This document shows, one piece after another, positions 13,346-21,096 of a DNA stretch of 64,000 bases (its first letter is position 1; each line of letters begins with the position of its first letter). The position numbers and the translations under genes were made by a program. Origin of the DNA: Rhinopomastus cyanomelas (Eukaryota; Chordata; Aves; Bucerotiformes; Rhinopomastidae); the NCBI GenBank assembly GCA_013400115.1, contig VXBP01007098.1:992001-1056000 (forward strand), in the 5' to 3' direction. The notes under the pieces are model-generated. The model was not told the DNA's origin. It saw nothing but the letters and a program-made list of their open reading frames with translations, and made no database searches.

Positions 13346-14646
13346 GTCTGCAAACTCCAAATGAAACACACCAATGGAGTTAAAAATATATTTCCCTATC
13401 TGCAGATAGATGTGCCTCAATAGCTCTTCTCTATCCCATTATACATCAGCAGCAGCGTAAGAGTGCTTCGACTCTCTAAATACACTCTGGTGGTTCTTCA
13501 AGAAAGGCTTTAGGCTACTGCCTCACTTTTTATCACATGCCTGATCTATTTCTGCCGCTGCATCTACTTTGAAGGAGCAAGAGCTCGTATTTAGCAATAC
13601 ACACTTCACACTTTAATATATCACATCAAAAGTTGCCGTTGAGCACCCTGGTAAGCCACGGGGAGAAAATAAAACAGGACACATCAGAATAGAGTCTGTT
13701 ATCAATCAGGAGCAACTCATTCTCTAAAGCCTCGCTCACGTATGTAATCTCGTAAGGAATCGCACAAGTATTTGCTTCCTCGGGAACCAGTCATCAGCAG
13801 ATTTGTACCCGGAGTATGTGCACTTACCAACCAAACTGCATTAAAGCAACATAAAGAGATTTGTCTCCTTATGCACTGCCAGACTTAAGAAACACTATTT
13901 CAGATTAACAGCAGACAACCATTTATAAGCAAATAATTCTGCTTGACTCTTCTGGCTTGCTCTCTTCCCATTTCTGGGTCTGTCTGGGGGGGGGTGTTGA
14001 TTAAAAAATGATGCAATTATTAGATGCTTTATCATCTTTCTCATTTCTAAACACAAGGCTTTAAAACAGAATCCAAATAGCTCTTGGCTTTGCTAGTCTT
14101 TGGTGGGGGGGAATGCCCATAAAAAGAGAATTCACTTGTTCACCATTCATTTTTCTAAACAGAGCGAGCAGATAAAGTTGCCACCACATTGTGCCACAAA
14201 AAGCTCTTTTGACAGACACTAACGTTACCAACGATGGACTTAATTTCCAGCTATTTTCCTGATCAGTGAATTACTACAACACACCAAAAAACCAATTTTA
14301 TCAGCTGATGGCCACACCAGTGAAAAATTACTCATGTGCCATCAACTTCTTCAACATCAGCAATCGAGACGTTCAAATAAAGACCTTTCGCTCTAGGGGC
14401 ACAAAATGTGACAAATCCAGCGATTAACCGAAACATGGCAAAACCGATAGGAAACGGGTCCGGTCCCTTCCAGGGGCAGTGCCGGGGAGAAGGAAGCCGC
14501 AGGGTGTGCAGGAGGGGAAGGAAAGGGGGAGATCATTGGCAACGCGGATCCTCCAGTGGGCTTTGGATGAGATCACCAAGCCCAGCGGCTCCTAGGGGAG
14601 GACGGGGGACACGGGACGTGCCGGGAGGAGAGTGAAGCAACCACCA

Positions 14647-14699
14647 ACCCCCCTCCCCACCCCGGTCTTCCCTCCCACCCCAACTCTTCCCCCTGGCCC
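14647..14699 (-). other. G-run cluster at the start of GALNT2 intron 1
   Basis: On the gene strand, this stretch beginning about 230 bases into intron 1 has many G runs of three to six with short spacers (C runs on the plus strand). Several overlapping quadruplex patterns are possible. G-rich clusters at the 5' end of first introns are common in CpG-island genes. Confidence 0.5.
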
Positions 14700-14928
14700 A
14701 GGACGTGGCCGGTCGCAGTTGGGCAGGGATCGACGTGACGAGGCTGAAGCCGGTCTGAAGTCCACAAAGAAGCCGAACCTGCCTCTGGGAACCCGGCTGC
14801 AGAAGGAAGGAAGGAGAAGCCGGGGAGGGAGCTTCACCACTCACTGAAACCGAGGGGCGCCCCCCTGCCCCGCGGGGCTGAGAGGAACCCCCGCCGCCCG
14901 CGAGCTGGATTCCGCGTCGGGCTCTCAC

Positions 14929-15045
14929 CTTCCTCCTCCCGCCGCCGCCGGCCAGCGCGGCGCTGCCGCCCGAGTACATGTAGTAGGCGATGCCCAGCAC
15001 CCAGAGGAAGGCGAAGCAGAGCAGCAGCCGAGACCTGCGCCGCAT
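14929..15045 (-). CDS. GALNT2: GALNT2 first coding exon (polypeptide GalNAc-transferase 2, N-terminus)
   Basis: GALNT2 is a Golgi type II membrane enzyme that transfers GalNAc from UDP-GalNAc to Ser/Thr of proteins, starting mucin-type O-glycosylation. The exon encodes 39 residues beginning MRRRSRLLLCFAFLWVLG. Residues 2-6 are the basic cytosolic tail, about 7-24 the hydrophobic signal anchor (ending AYYMY), and 25-39 a Gly/Ala-rich start of the lumenal stem (SGGSAALAGGGGRRK). This closely matches the known vertebrate GALNT2 N-terminus. The start is the ATG at 15045-15043, with A at -3. The exon ends in AAG followed by GTGAGA, a strong donor at 14928-14927, after exactly 39 codons (phase 0), where known GALNT2 continues with an acidic ED-containing segment in the next exon. 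The catalytic and lectin domains are encoded by exons beyond this window. The reading frame stays open upstream to 15447, but the family places the start here. Only this exon is present, so the gene is partial by window edge, not broken. Confidence 0.93.
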
Positions 15046-15254
15046 CCTCCTTCCTTCCTTCCTTCCCTCCTTCCCGTCTTCCCTCCCTCCCGCACCGCCA
15101 GGCCACCAGGAAACGGCCAGCGGCTGCCTCCGCTCCTGCCGCTGCCGCGCAGGGTCAGGGGGCAGAGGGCGAGCGCCCGCCCCACGACCAATCCCGCGCC
15201 GCCCGGCCCCGCGGTGGGCGGGGTGCGACGGGGCGGGGCCACCGCCGTCGCCAT
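14930..15254 (-). other. Possible overlapping upstream ORF in the GALNT2 leader
   Basis: On the gene strand, an ATG at 15254-15252 sits in a near-optimal Kozak context (A at -3, G at +4). It opens a frame (MATAVAPPRRTPP...) different from GALNT2. That frame has no stop before the exon 1 donor, so it would overlap the GALNT2 start and run into exon 2. Whether it is ever translated depends on the start site. The ATG lies inside the YY1-like motif, which may be at or just downstream of the start. It is recorded as a possible regulatory uORF, not a protein-coding gene. Confidence 0.35.
15073..15091 (-). other. G-quadruplex motif in the GALNT2 5' leader
   Basis: On the gene strand there are four runs of three G separated by A, A and AAGAC, ending 28 bases before the start codon. 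This is a canonical G3N1G3N1G3N5G3 pattern. It lies in a longer purine tract (GGAAGG units, 15046-15091) that reads as a CCTT pyrimidine tract on the plus strand. If transcribed, it could form an RNA quadruplex near the start codon. Confidence 0.6.
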
Positions 15255-15469
15255 GGTTGCGGCACGCTGGGCGCCCGCGCGGCTGGGGGACCCCCGCGGC
15301 CCGGCCCCGCCCCGCCCGCCGCGACTTGGCAGCGGCAGCGCCCTCGCTCGGGGCAGTCCCCGCGTCCCGGTGACACCGCGGGTGGGTGGTCGCCCCACGC
15401 TGTGAGGGTGTCGCTGCTGAGTGGACTTGGGTCCACAGAGACGCCAAAAGTAGTCACCACAGGGCATGG

Positions 15470-15544
15470 AAGCGTGGAATCAATACGGTTGGAAAAGACC
15501 TGTAAGATCACCAAGTCCAACCTTCACCATGCCCACCAATCACC
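15470..15544 (-). repeat. CR1 antisense, 3' part of an interrupted copy
   Basis: Antisense CR1 (GGTTGGAAAAGACCTGTAAG, then ATCACCAAGTCCAACCTTCA) breaks off at 15544. The missing continuation resumes at about 15881, on the far side of a sense CR1. Confidence 0.85.
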
Positions 15545-15549
15545 TTATC

Positions 15550-15880
15550 GCTCGCTACAACCGCTTCAAAAGAGGTCGTAGAGAGATCGGGTTGATCTCT
15601 TCAAACAAGTAGCAACTGATAAGACAAGAGGAAATGCTCTCAAATCGCACAGGGGAAGTTCAGGTTGGACATTAGGAAAAACTTCTTCACTGAAGGATCA
15701 TCAGACCTTGGAACAGGCTGCCCTGGGAGGGCGTTGAATCACCATCCCTGGACCTGTTTAAAAGCCACATAGATCTGAAGCCTAGGAGAGGGTGTAATGG
15801 TGAGCTTGAGAGAGTTGGGTTAATTGTTGGACTCAATGAACTTGAGTCTTCTCCAACCTGAACAATTCTGCAGTTCTATG
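15550..15880 (+). repeat. CR1 sense copy inserted within an older CR1
   Basis: Sense CR1 running from about GGGTTGATCTCTTCAAAC, through AGTTCAGGTTGGACATTAGG and TTGGAACAGGCTGCCC, to the terminus AACAATTCTGCAGTTCTATG. Both ends abut the two halves of an antisense CR1, so it is the younger insertion. The 5' limit is approximate. Confidence 0.85.
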
Positions 15881-16110
15881 TCCTGAAGTGCCATGTCTAC
15901 AAGTTTTTTAATACCTCTAGGGATGCTGATTCCACCACTTCTCTGGGCAGTCTGTTCCAATGCTTAACTGCTCTTTCAGTAAAAAGGTTTATCCTAATAT
16001 CCAAGCTAAACTTTCCCTGAAGCATTTTATTTCCTTTTATCCTATCACCTTGTTTCTGTCTCTCTCCCTAGTGTTCCAATGAGCATGCTCTGTATTGTCC
16101 TCAGAGTCAC
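15881..16110 (-). repeat. CR1 antisense, 5' part of the interrupted copy
   Basis: Continues the element at 15470-15544: AAGTGCCATGTCTACAAG, AGGGATGCTGATTCCACCAC, CTGGGCAGTCTGTTCCAATG, then TTTCCTTTTATCCTATCACC. The outer end is gradual. Confidence 0.8.
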
Positions 16111-16164
16111 TGGAGGCCGATCTTCATTAAACTTCAAAGAAAAGAGAGCAAAGACATGTTGGAT

Positions 16165-16968
16165 AAATCACAGAATTGCAGAACATCAGAGAATGGAAGG
16201 GATCTTGAAAGATTATCCAGTCCAATTCCCCTGACACAGCAGGATCACTTAGACCAAGTCACACAGGAACACATCCAGGTGGATTTTAAACATCTACAGA
16301 GAAGGAGACTCCACAACCTCCCTGGGAAGCCTGTTCCAGTGCTCCTTCACCTTCACTGTGAAGAAGTTCCTTCTCACATTCATATGGAACCTCCTATGTT
16401 CCAGCTTACACCCACTGCTCCTCATCCTACCACTAGATGACATTGCAAAGAGCCTGGCTCCATCCTCCTGACACCCACCCTTCACATATTTATAGACATT
16501 AATGAGGTCATCCCTCAGTCTCCTCCAAGCTCAAGAGACCCAGCTCCCTCAGCCTCTCTTCATAAGTGAGGTGTTCCACTTCCTTAATCACCTTGGTGGC
16601 TCTGCACTGGACTCTCTCCAGCAGATCTGTGTCCTTCTTGAGCTGAGGGACCCCGAACTGGACACAATACTCCAGACGTAGTCTCACCAGGGCAGTAGAG
16701 GGGGAGAAGAACCTCCCTTAATCAGCTAACCAACGCCATTCTGATCCAACCCAGGATGCTGCTGGCCTTCTTGGCCACAAAAGCACATTGCTGGCTCATG
16801 GTAGTCCTGCTGTCCACCAAGCTACACTGCTCTCCAACAGGTCAGTCCCCAGCCTATACTGGTACCTGGTGTTGTTCCTGCCCAGATGCCAGACTCTACA
16901 CTTGCCCTTGTTATACTTCATCAAAATTCTCCCTGCCCAGCTCTCCAGTCTGTCTAGGTCTTGCTGAA
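16165..16968 (-). repeat. CR1 retrotransposon, antisense, about 800 bp
   Basis: This is the longest uninterrupted CR1 in the window. It reads in antisense from the 3' terminus (AATCACAGAATTGCAGAACA) through TGGGAAGCCTGTTCCAGTGC, CTCTCCAGCAGATCTGTGTC, ACTGGACACAATACTCCAGA and GATGCTGCTGGCCTTCTTGG, to GTCTGTCTAGGTCTTGCTGA. This reaches well beyond the usual 200-450 bp truncation. The right end is cut by a second antisense CR1. No intact reverse transcriptase frame remains. Confidence 0.92.
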
Positions 16969-16969
16969 T

Positions 16970-17315
16970 GACAACTCTCTGCCATGGGCAGGGACACCTC
17001 TCACCAGACCAGGTTGCTCAGAGCCCCATCCAACCCAGCCTGGAACACTTCTAGGGATGGAGCAGCCACAACCTCCATGGGCAACCTGGTGCCTCAGCAC
17101 CCTCACAAGAAATTTCTTCCTAAAATCTAATCTCAATCTCCCTTCTTTAATCTTGAAACCATTTCCCCTTGTCCTATTACTAAAATCCCTCATATAAAGT
17201 CCCTCTCCACCTTTCCTGTACCCTTCAGGTACTGGAAGGCTGCTACATAAGGTCACTCCAGAGCCCTCTCCAGGCTGAACAACCCCAATGCCCTCAGCTT
17301 TTCTTCAATAGGAGA
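16970..17315 (-). repeat. CR1 retrotransposon, antisense, abutting the previous copy
   Basis: Antisense CR1 of the CCATGGGCAGGGACACCTCT type, through GGGATGGAGCAGCCACAACC, CTTGTCCTATTACTAAAATC and CTCTCCAGGCTGAACAACCC. It starts within two bases of the preceding element's end, suggesting insertion into it or a shared breakpoint. Confidence 0.88.
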
Positions 17316-17486
17316 TGTGCTCATTAGATAAGTCTCTGCATTAAATAAGTGAAGAGAGTTTTCTGTGACCTTATGAGAGACTTCTAGGTCCTGAGAACCC
17401 CACCATCACACCAAGGTCACACATCTGCTGCCCTTGCACGTCTGGGATCACTGTGCCCAGTGTGGAAGCACAGTTGCCCAGACGAG

Positions 17487-17733
17487 AGAAAATAGCCTCA
17501 ATTTGTGCCAAGGGAGGTTTAGATTGGATATCTGAAAGATTTTCTCTACTGAAAAGGTCGTTCAGCACTGGAATGGGTTGTCCAGAGCTGTGCTGAAGTC
17601 ACCAGCCCTGAAGAGGGTTGTTTTATTAAGACTCATGTTAATGTAATGCTCAGGGATATGGTCAGTGTTGGATTAATGGTTGGAGTCAATGATCTTGAAG
17701 TCTTTTCTGACCTAGGTGATTCTGTGACTCTGT
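17487..17733 (+). repeat. CR1 retrotransposon fragment, sense
   Basis: Sense CR1: GGAGGTTTAGATTGGATATC, GCACTGGAATGGGTTGTCCA, and the terminus TGATCTTGAAGTCTTTTCTG with GATTCTGTGACTCTGTG. Confidence 0.85.
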
Positions 17734-17899
17734 GGGGGGAGCTTCAGGGGACTCTGCCTAGATCTTATCAGGAGGCTGACCCAAGCAGGACTCCACAGCT
17801 ACAGGCTAGTCTATTATTATGGGTCATGGCCCAGTAAAATTACCTACCTTTCTGCGTAACCAGTTAACCCTCAAAGACGTCATAACAGACTTGCCTAAG

Positions 17900-18079
17900 T
17901 CTTTACTGGAACAGGTTGCCCAAGGAAGTTGTGGATGCTCCATCACTGGATATGTTCAAGGACAGGATGAATTGGAAGTAACTTGATCCAGTGGGAGATA
18001 TCCCTGCCCAGTGCAGGAGCACTGGAACTAGATATCTTTACGATCTCTTCCAGATGAAACCATTTGGTGATTCTATGAG
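17900..18079 (+). repeat. CR1 retrotransposon fragment, sense
   Basis: Sense CR1: ACTGGAACAGGTTGCCCAAG, GTTGTGGATGCTCCATCACT, GTGCAGGAGCACTGGAACTA, ending GGTGATTCTATGAGG. Confidence 0.85.
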
Positions 18080-18881
18080 GTTGCTAGCTGCTGCTGGTTC
18101 TCAGTGTGGTTCACCAATTCGTGTGTGCACAGCTCACACTTCTCTTTCTCCACCCACCTGCATTTCCTGTTGTTCAGCATTTGCTGCTATCTCATCTCAC
18201 CATGAGACATCAAAAAATGAGAATGCAAAACTAAGAAGGAAAGAACCACATTCCTTAACAAATAAAAAGCATTTTTGTTTCAGAACCATGGTATCCACTC
18301 AAAGCAGAACACTTCTGGTTCCTGAGGATTTTCTCCATCATCCCACATCTTTGTTTTCAATAAGCTCTTTTACTGCTGTCCCTCCTGACTGTACCACAAT
18401 CGCTGTCCTCCTTCTGTCCCATACAGATGTCAGACCTCTTCCAACCCAGCAACACCCGTGACCACAGAGCCTCTGTAGAAGTCTGGTCATCAAGCTGTGC
18501 CAGGACGTCACAGGGGTCTATTGCATGGGCTGCAAAAGATCAAGTAGCCAGAAGAAATAGCATCAAAATCTCACCCACAACTGGCACAATCACTCCATTG
18601 TCTTGTCAAGAAGGTGATTCCTGTCAGTGCTGGCACTGCCTGCACAGAAGTTGCCTGACATGAAAAGAGCAAATGCACACCTTCCCACCCACCAGAGAGA
18701 GAGACCTCATGGAGAGATGACAGGGTCTATTGAAAAGGCAAAGGAAGAATAAGCATTTGTTCAGGAAGCATAAAACAAAATGATCTTTTTCTTCAGAACA
18801 ACTGACTCTCAGTAAACTCAGCATCATGGTCCTTGGTTTCAGAAGGAACTGGAAAGAGACAACCAATTTTTGTAAAATGCC
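18080..18881. other. Intergenic stretch, nothing identified
   Basis: About 800 bases without a recognisable repeat or gene between a CR1 tail and the telomeric tract. A 156-codon open frame beginning in the CR1 tail (17991-18461) has no recognisable domain and mixes repeat with unique DNA. Confidence 0.5.
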
Positions 18882-18981
18882 ATAAACCTAACCATAACCA
18901 CCCTACATCCTAATCCTAACACTAATGCTAAACCCTAACCCTACCCCTAAACCTAAACCCTAAACCCTAACCCTAACCCTA
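18882..18981 (+). repeat. Interstitial telomeric repeat tract (CCCTAA)n, decayed
   Basis: About 100 bases of CCTAA/CCCTAA units. The left half is strongly diverged (CCTAACCATAACCACCCTAC). The right end is nearly perfect, with consecutive CCCTAA units at 18955-18980. The C-rich strand is the plus strand. It is flanked on both sides by ordinary single-copy DNA, so this is an internal tract, not a chromosome end. Confidence 0.93.
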
Positions 18982-20345
18982 GTCTTGATTCATCCAAAGT
19001 GTGTTTGATGCATGTGAGAGCAGTTCCGGTGACAGCACGGATGGTGCTTGTGTCTAAAAAGACATAGACAGGGTCCCCCATCCCAAAGGCTACATTTTCA
19101 TTAATAAGAAGTCCCATGTAGTTCAGAGCACTCGCAGCAGCCTGAGATTGTGAACATCCTGATAAATTCCTGCTGCTTAAGCCGTGAAGTCTGCTGGACA
19201 TAAGATGAAGAAGCAGCTTTCCCGCTGCTGGGGGATTCCTTCACGGGCAGGTCTGCTGAGGGAGAGCATGGCATGCATGACACTCTTCCCAGCGTATCTC
19301 AGTGTGTCGAGTGCTCAATTCTGAAGCCATAATCCCATGTGACTTAACAAAAATCTGCTGGCCACTTACTCTTCAAACACCTTGCAAAGTCCACAGAATC
19401 TTTTCTTGCCCTTTTCACAGTTTAAAAGATCTTGGGACAGTCTTCAAAGGGTCTCCGTGAAGCCTCAGGTATTTTCACTGATTTTAGCAAAGTGCTTAGG
19501 TAGATTTTTCCCTTTCCAGCAGAATTAGCCAGCCGTGCATGTACAGAAAATCCTTCTGCAGCTGCACGCTCCACAAGCTGGCTGAAATAATCCACTGCAC
19601 ATGCTCATTCGCTGTTTTCAAAGGGTTATAATTCCGTCAAATCAAACCTAATTTCTTCTCAACAAGCAAATACGTGTCTACTTCAAGGAAGGCTACTTCC
19701 ATGTCAGAGTTCATTTCTCAGCCTTCTGCTGATAGTTACAGAAATGCTCAAAGAAGGCTGTAAGATCCTATTTAGCTCAAGACACACCATTCTTCTTTTT
19801 TTGCTCGCTCTCCTGATATTCTGAACTGGTTCAACCAGTTTTTGTTTGAATCTTTCCAAAATATTCACATTTGGACAAAGTCCCAATCTGGCAGATTTCA
19901 TCCTGAATTATTTATATTTCAGAGACCACAGAAAACACGGAGGTTTAGGATGGAAAATGTTACGCGGCTTTAACTCCAGGAAAAGCTGCCTCTTCTGTTA
20001 CAACACATTCACATGCACATACCTCTGTGCCTCAAACATCCTAACGTGTTTAGTCAGCAAAGAAAAACTGCAAAAAAAAAAGCACTTCAATTAAAGTGAG
20101 GAATTCAAGAAAAATGTGGTATTTTCAAATCATTTTTTCAGAGCATTTCAAAAGAGAATATTAGCTTCTTTTTAAGAGCAGCACTGCTAGAATGATTCAC
20201 AGACTGTAAATGCTTCTGTATCAACCACAGTCCTTCAAACAAAAGAGAGATCAAGCATGTGAGAGTACAAATAGGAGTGAAATTCGCAGAAGGAGTCATC
20301 AAAACTTCGCCTTTGATGTCTGTAATGCAGACACCTAGCTCTGAC
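18982..20345. other. Intergenic stretch beside the telomeric tract
   Basis: No CR1 or named repeat is seen. On the minus strand, a frame at 18953-19201 contains a protein-like run (MGLLINENVAFGMGDPVYVF) and reads into the telomeric units as GLGLGF. Adjacent residues in another frame (19101-19283) would need a frameshift to join. I do not recognise a family and see no convincing splice pair, so this is not called as a gene. Confidence 0.4.
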
Positions 20346-20452
20346 GGGCCAAATTCTGATCTACTTAGCTAGAGGGTAAACCAGAGGGGATTTCACCAAA
20401 TTTAGTTGAAAGCGGGTGTAAAACCAGACAAAACCATGGCTGAAGTCTGATC
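20346..20452. repeat. Ancient palindromic amniote repeat (MITE-like)
   Basis: The left arm GGGCCAAATTCTGATCTACT and the right portion GGTGTAAAACCAG ... GAAGTCTGATC are diverged arms of an inverted repeat. The text matches a pattern I recall as abundant in turtle and crocodilian genomes (gggccaaattctgatct ... ggtgtaaa), presumably a non-autonomous DNA element. The exact family is not determined. Confidence 0.5.
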
Positions 20453-20977
20453 TAGAGTGCTAGTGTTTGGTTCCTTGCTGCACAGAAGTTGCTCATCCTT
20501 CTCTGGATTTAAGTGACCCAGCCAGAGTGAACAAACCCTCCAGCGGTGGGAATGGAAAGCCGTCCTCACCTTTAGGAGTAAGTGTGTCAGTCCCTGACTC
20601 ACGCCCGCGATCCTGTCCTTGCAAAGACAGGAAGGAGGATTTTCAGGTCAGGTTTAAAACACAGAAAATAGGTTTTAAAAGCTCTGAGAGGCTGAGCTGG
20701 GACGCCTGCACCCTTTTGACACACAGGAGCTAGCGCGTTGCGATCCCGTTCAGATTCCGTTCTTCCAAACCCATGCGGTTGTGTCAGAAACTATCTCACT
20801 CCTCCTCTCTCACGAGAAAGGTTACTCATTAGCCTAACGTAGGGTGTTTTACAACACAGAAATCACACATCTGTAGAGAATACAGGTCTGCTAAGGCCTT
20901 GAGAGTTTGGGCTGAGTACTCAGCCTCAGCCAAGTTTGTGTTTGCAGTGCAAGAGCTGTGTTTGTAGTGGAAGATCC

Positions 20978-21096
20978 TGATCCTGCAAACGTTTATGCAA
21001 ATGTTTAACTTCATTCAGCGCGTATTCCCACTGGAGTCGGTCGGGCTACTCAGACGTTTAAAATCATGCTCTCATGGCTGAGTACTTGCAGGATTA
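20978..21096. repeat. Ancient palindromic amniote repeat (MITE-like)
   Basis: Terminal inverted repeats TGATCCTGCAA (20978-20988) and TTGCAGGATTA (21086-21096) match except for one base. They enclose a diverged palindrome with a central CCCACTGGAGTCGGTCGGGC and CTACTCAG. This resembles the old amniote element with a 'cccattgacttcaatgggac tactca' core. The family name is uncertain. Confidence 0.6.

Larger units (their letters stand above)
1..14926 (-). other. GALNT2: GALNT2 intron 1 (5' portion)
   Basis: All DNA from the donor at 14928-14927 down to position 1 is inferred to be intron 1, because exon 2 is not seen. GALNT2 intron 1 is long in other vertebrates. It is AT-rich, with CR1 fragments (listed separately), one old MIR-like SINE and many poly-A/T runs. 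The stretches 1-1699, 1743-2672, 2904-3424, 3489-6570, 7128-8666, 9113-10766, 10991-13269 and 13346-14640 hold nothing I can name. Open frames there are short and lack paired splice sites or recognisable domains. Confidence 0.8.
14860..15420 (-). promoter_or_regulatory. GALNT2: CpG-island promoter and 5' leader of GALNT2
   Basis: This GC- and CpG-rich block surrounds exon 1 and contrasts sharply with the AT-rich DNA on both sides. GC boxes (Sp/KLF-type) are visible at 15216-15223, 15229-15240 and 15305-15317. A CCAAT box lies at 15188-15192 on the plus strand, so it is inverted relative to the gene. On the gene strand, a YY1-like CCATGGCGAC motif covers about 15247-15256; such motifs usually sit just downstream of a start site. 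There is no TATA box in a sensible position, which fits a dispersed-initiation housekeeping promoter. The transcription start cannot be fixed from sequence alone. I infer it lies between about 15150 and 15350. Confidence 0.8.

Noticed and set aside
14533..15447. A 304-codon minus-strand open frame across the CpG island
   Set aside because: It contains the real GALNT2 exon in frame but reads through the GT donor into intron on one side and through promoter DNA on the other. Its length reflects the scarcity of stops in GC-rich sequence.
17991..18461. A 156-codon plus-strand frame
   Set aside because: It starts inside a CR1 3' tail and continues into unique DNA. No domain.
18882..18981. Telomeric repeats as a true chromosome end
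   Set aside because: Single-copy DNA continues for tens of kilobases on both sides and the units are decayed.
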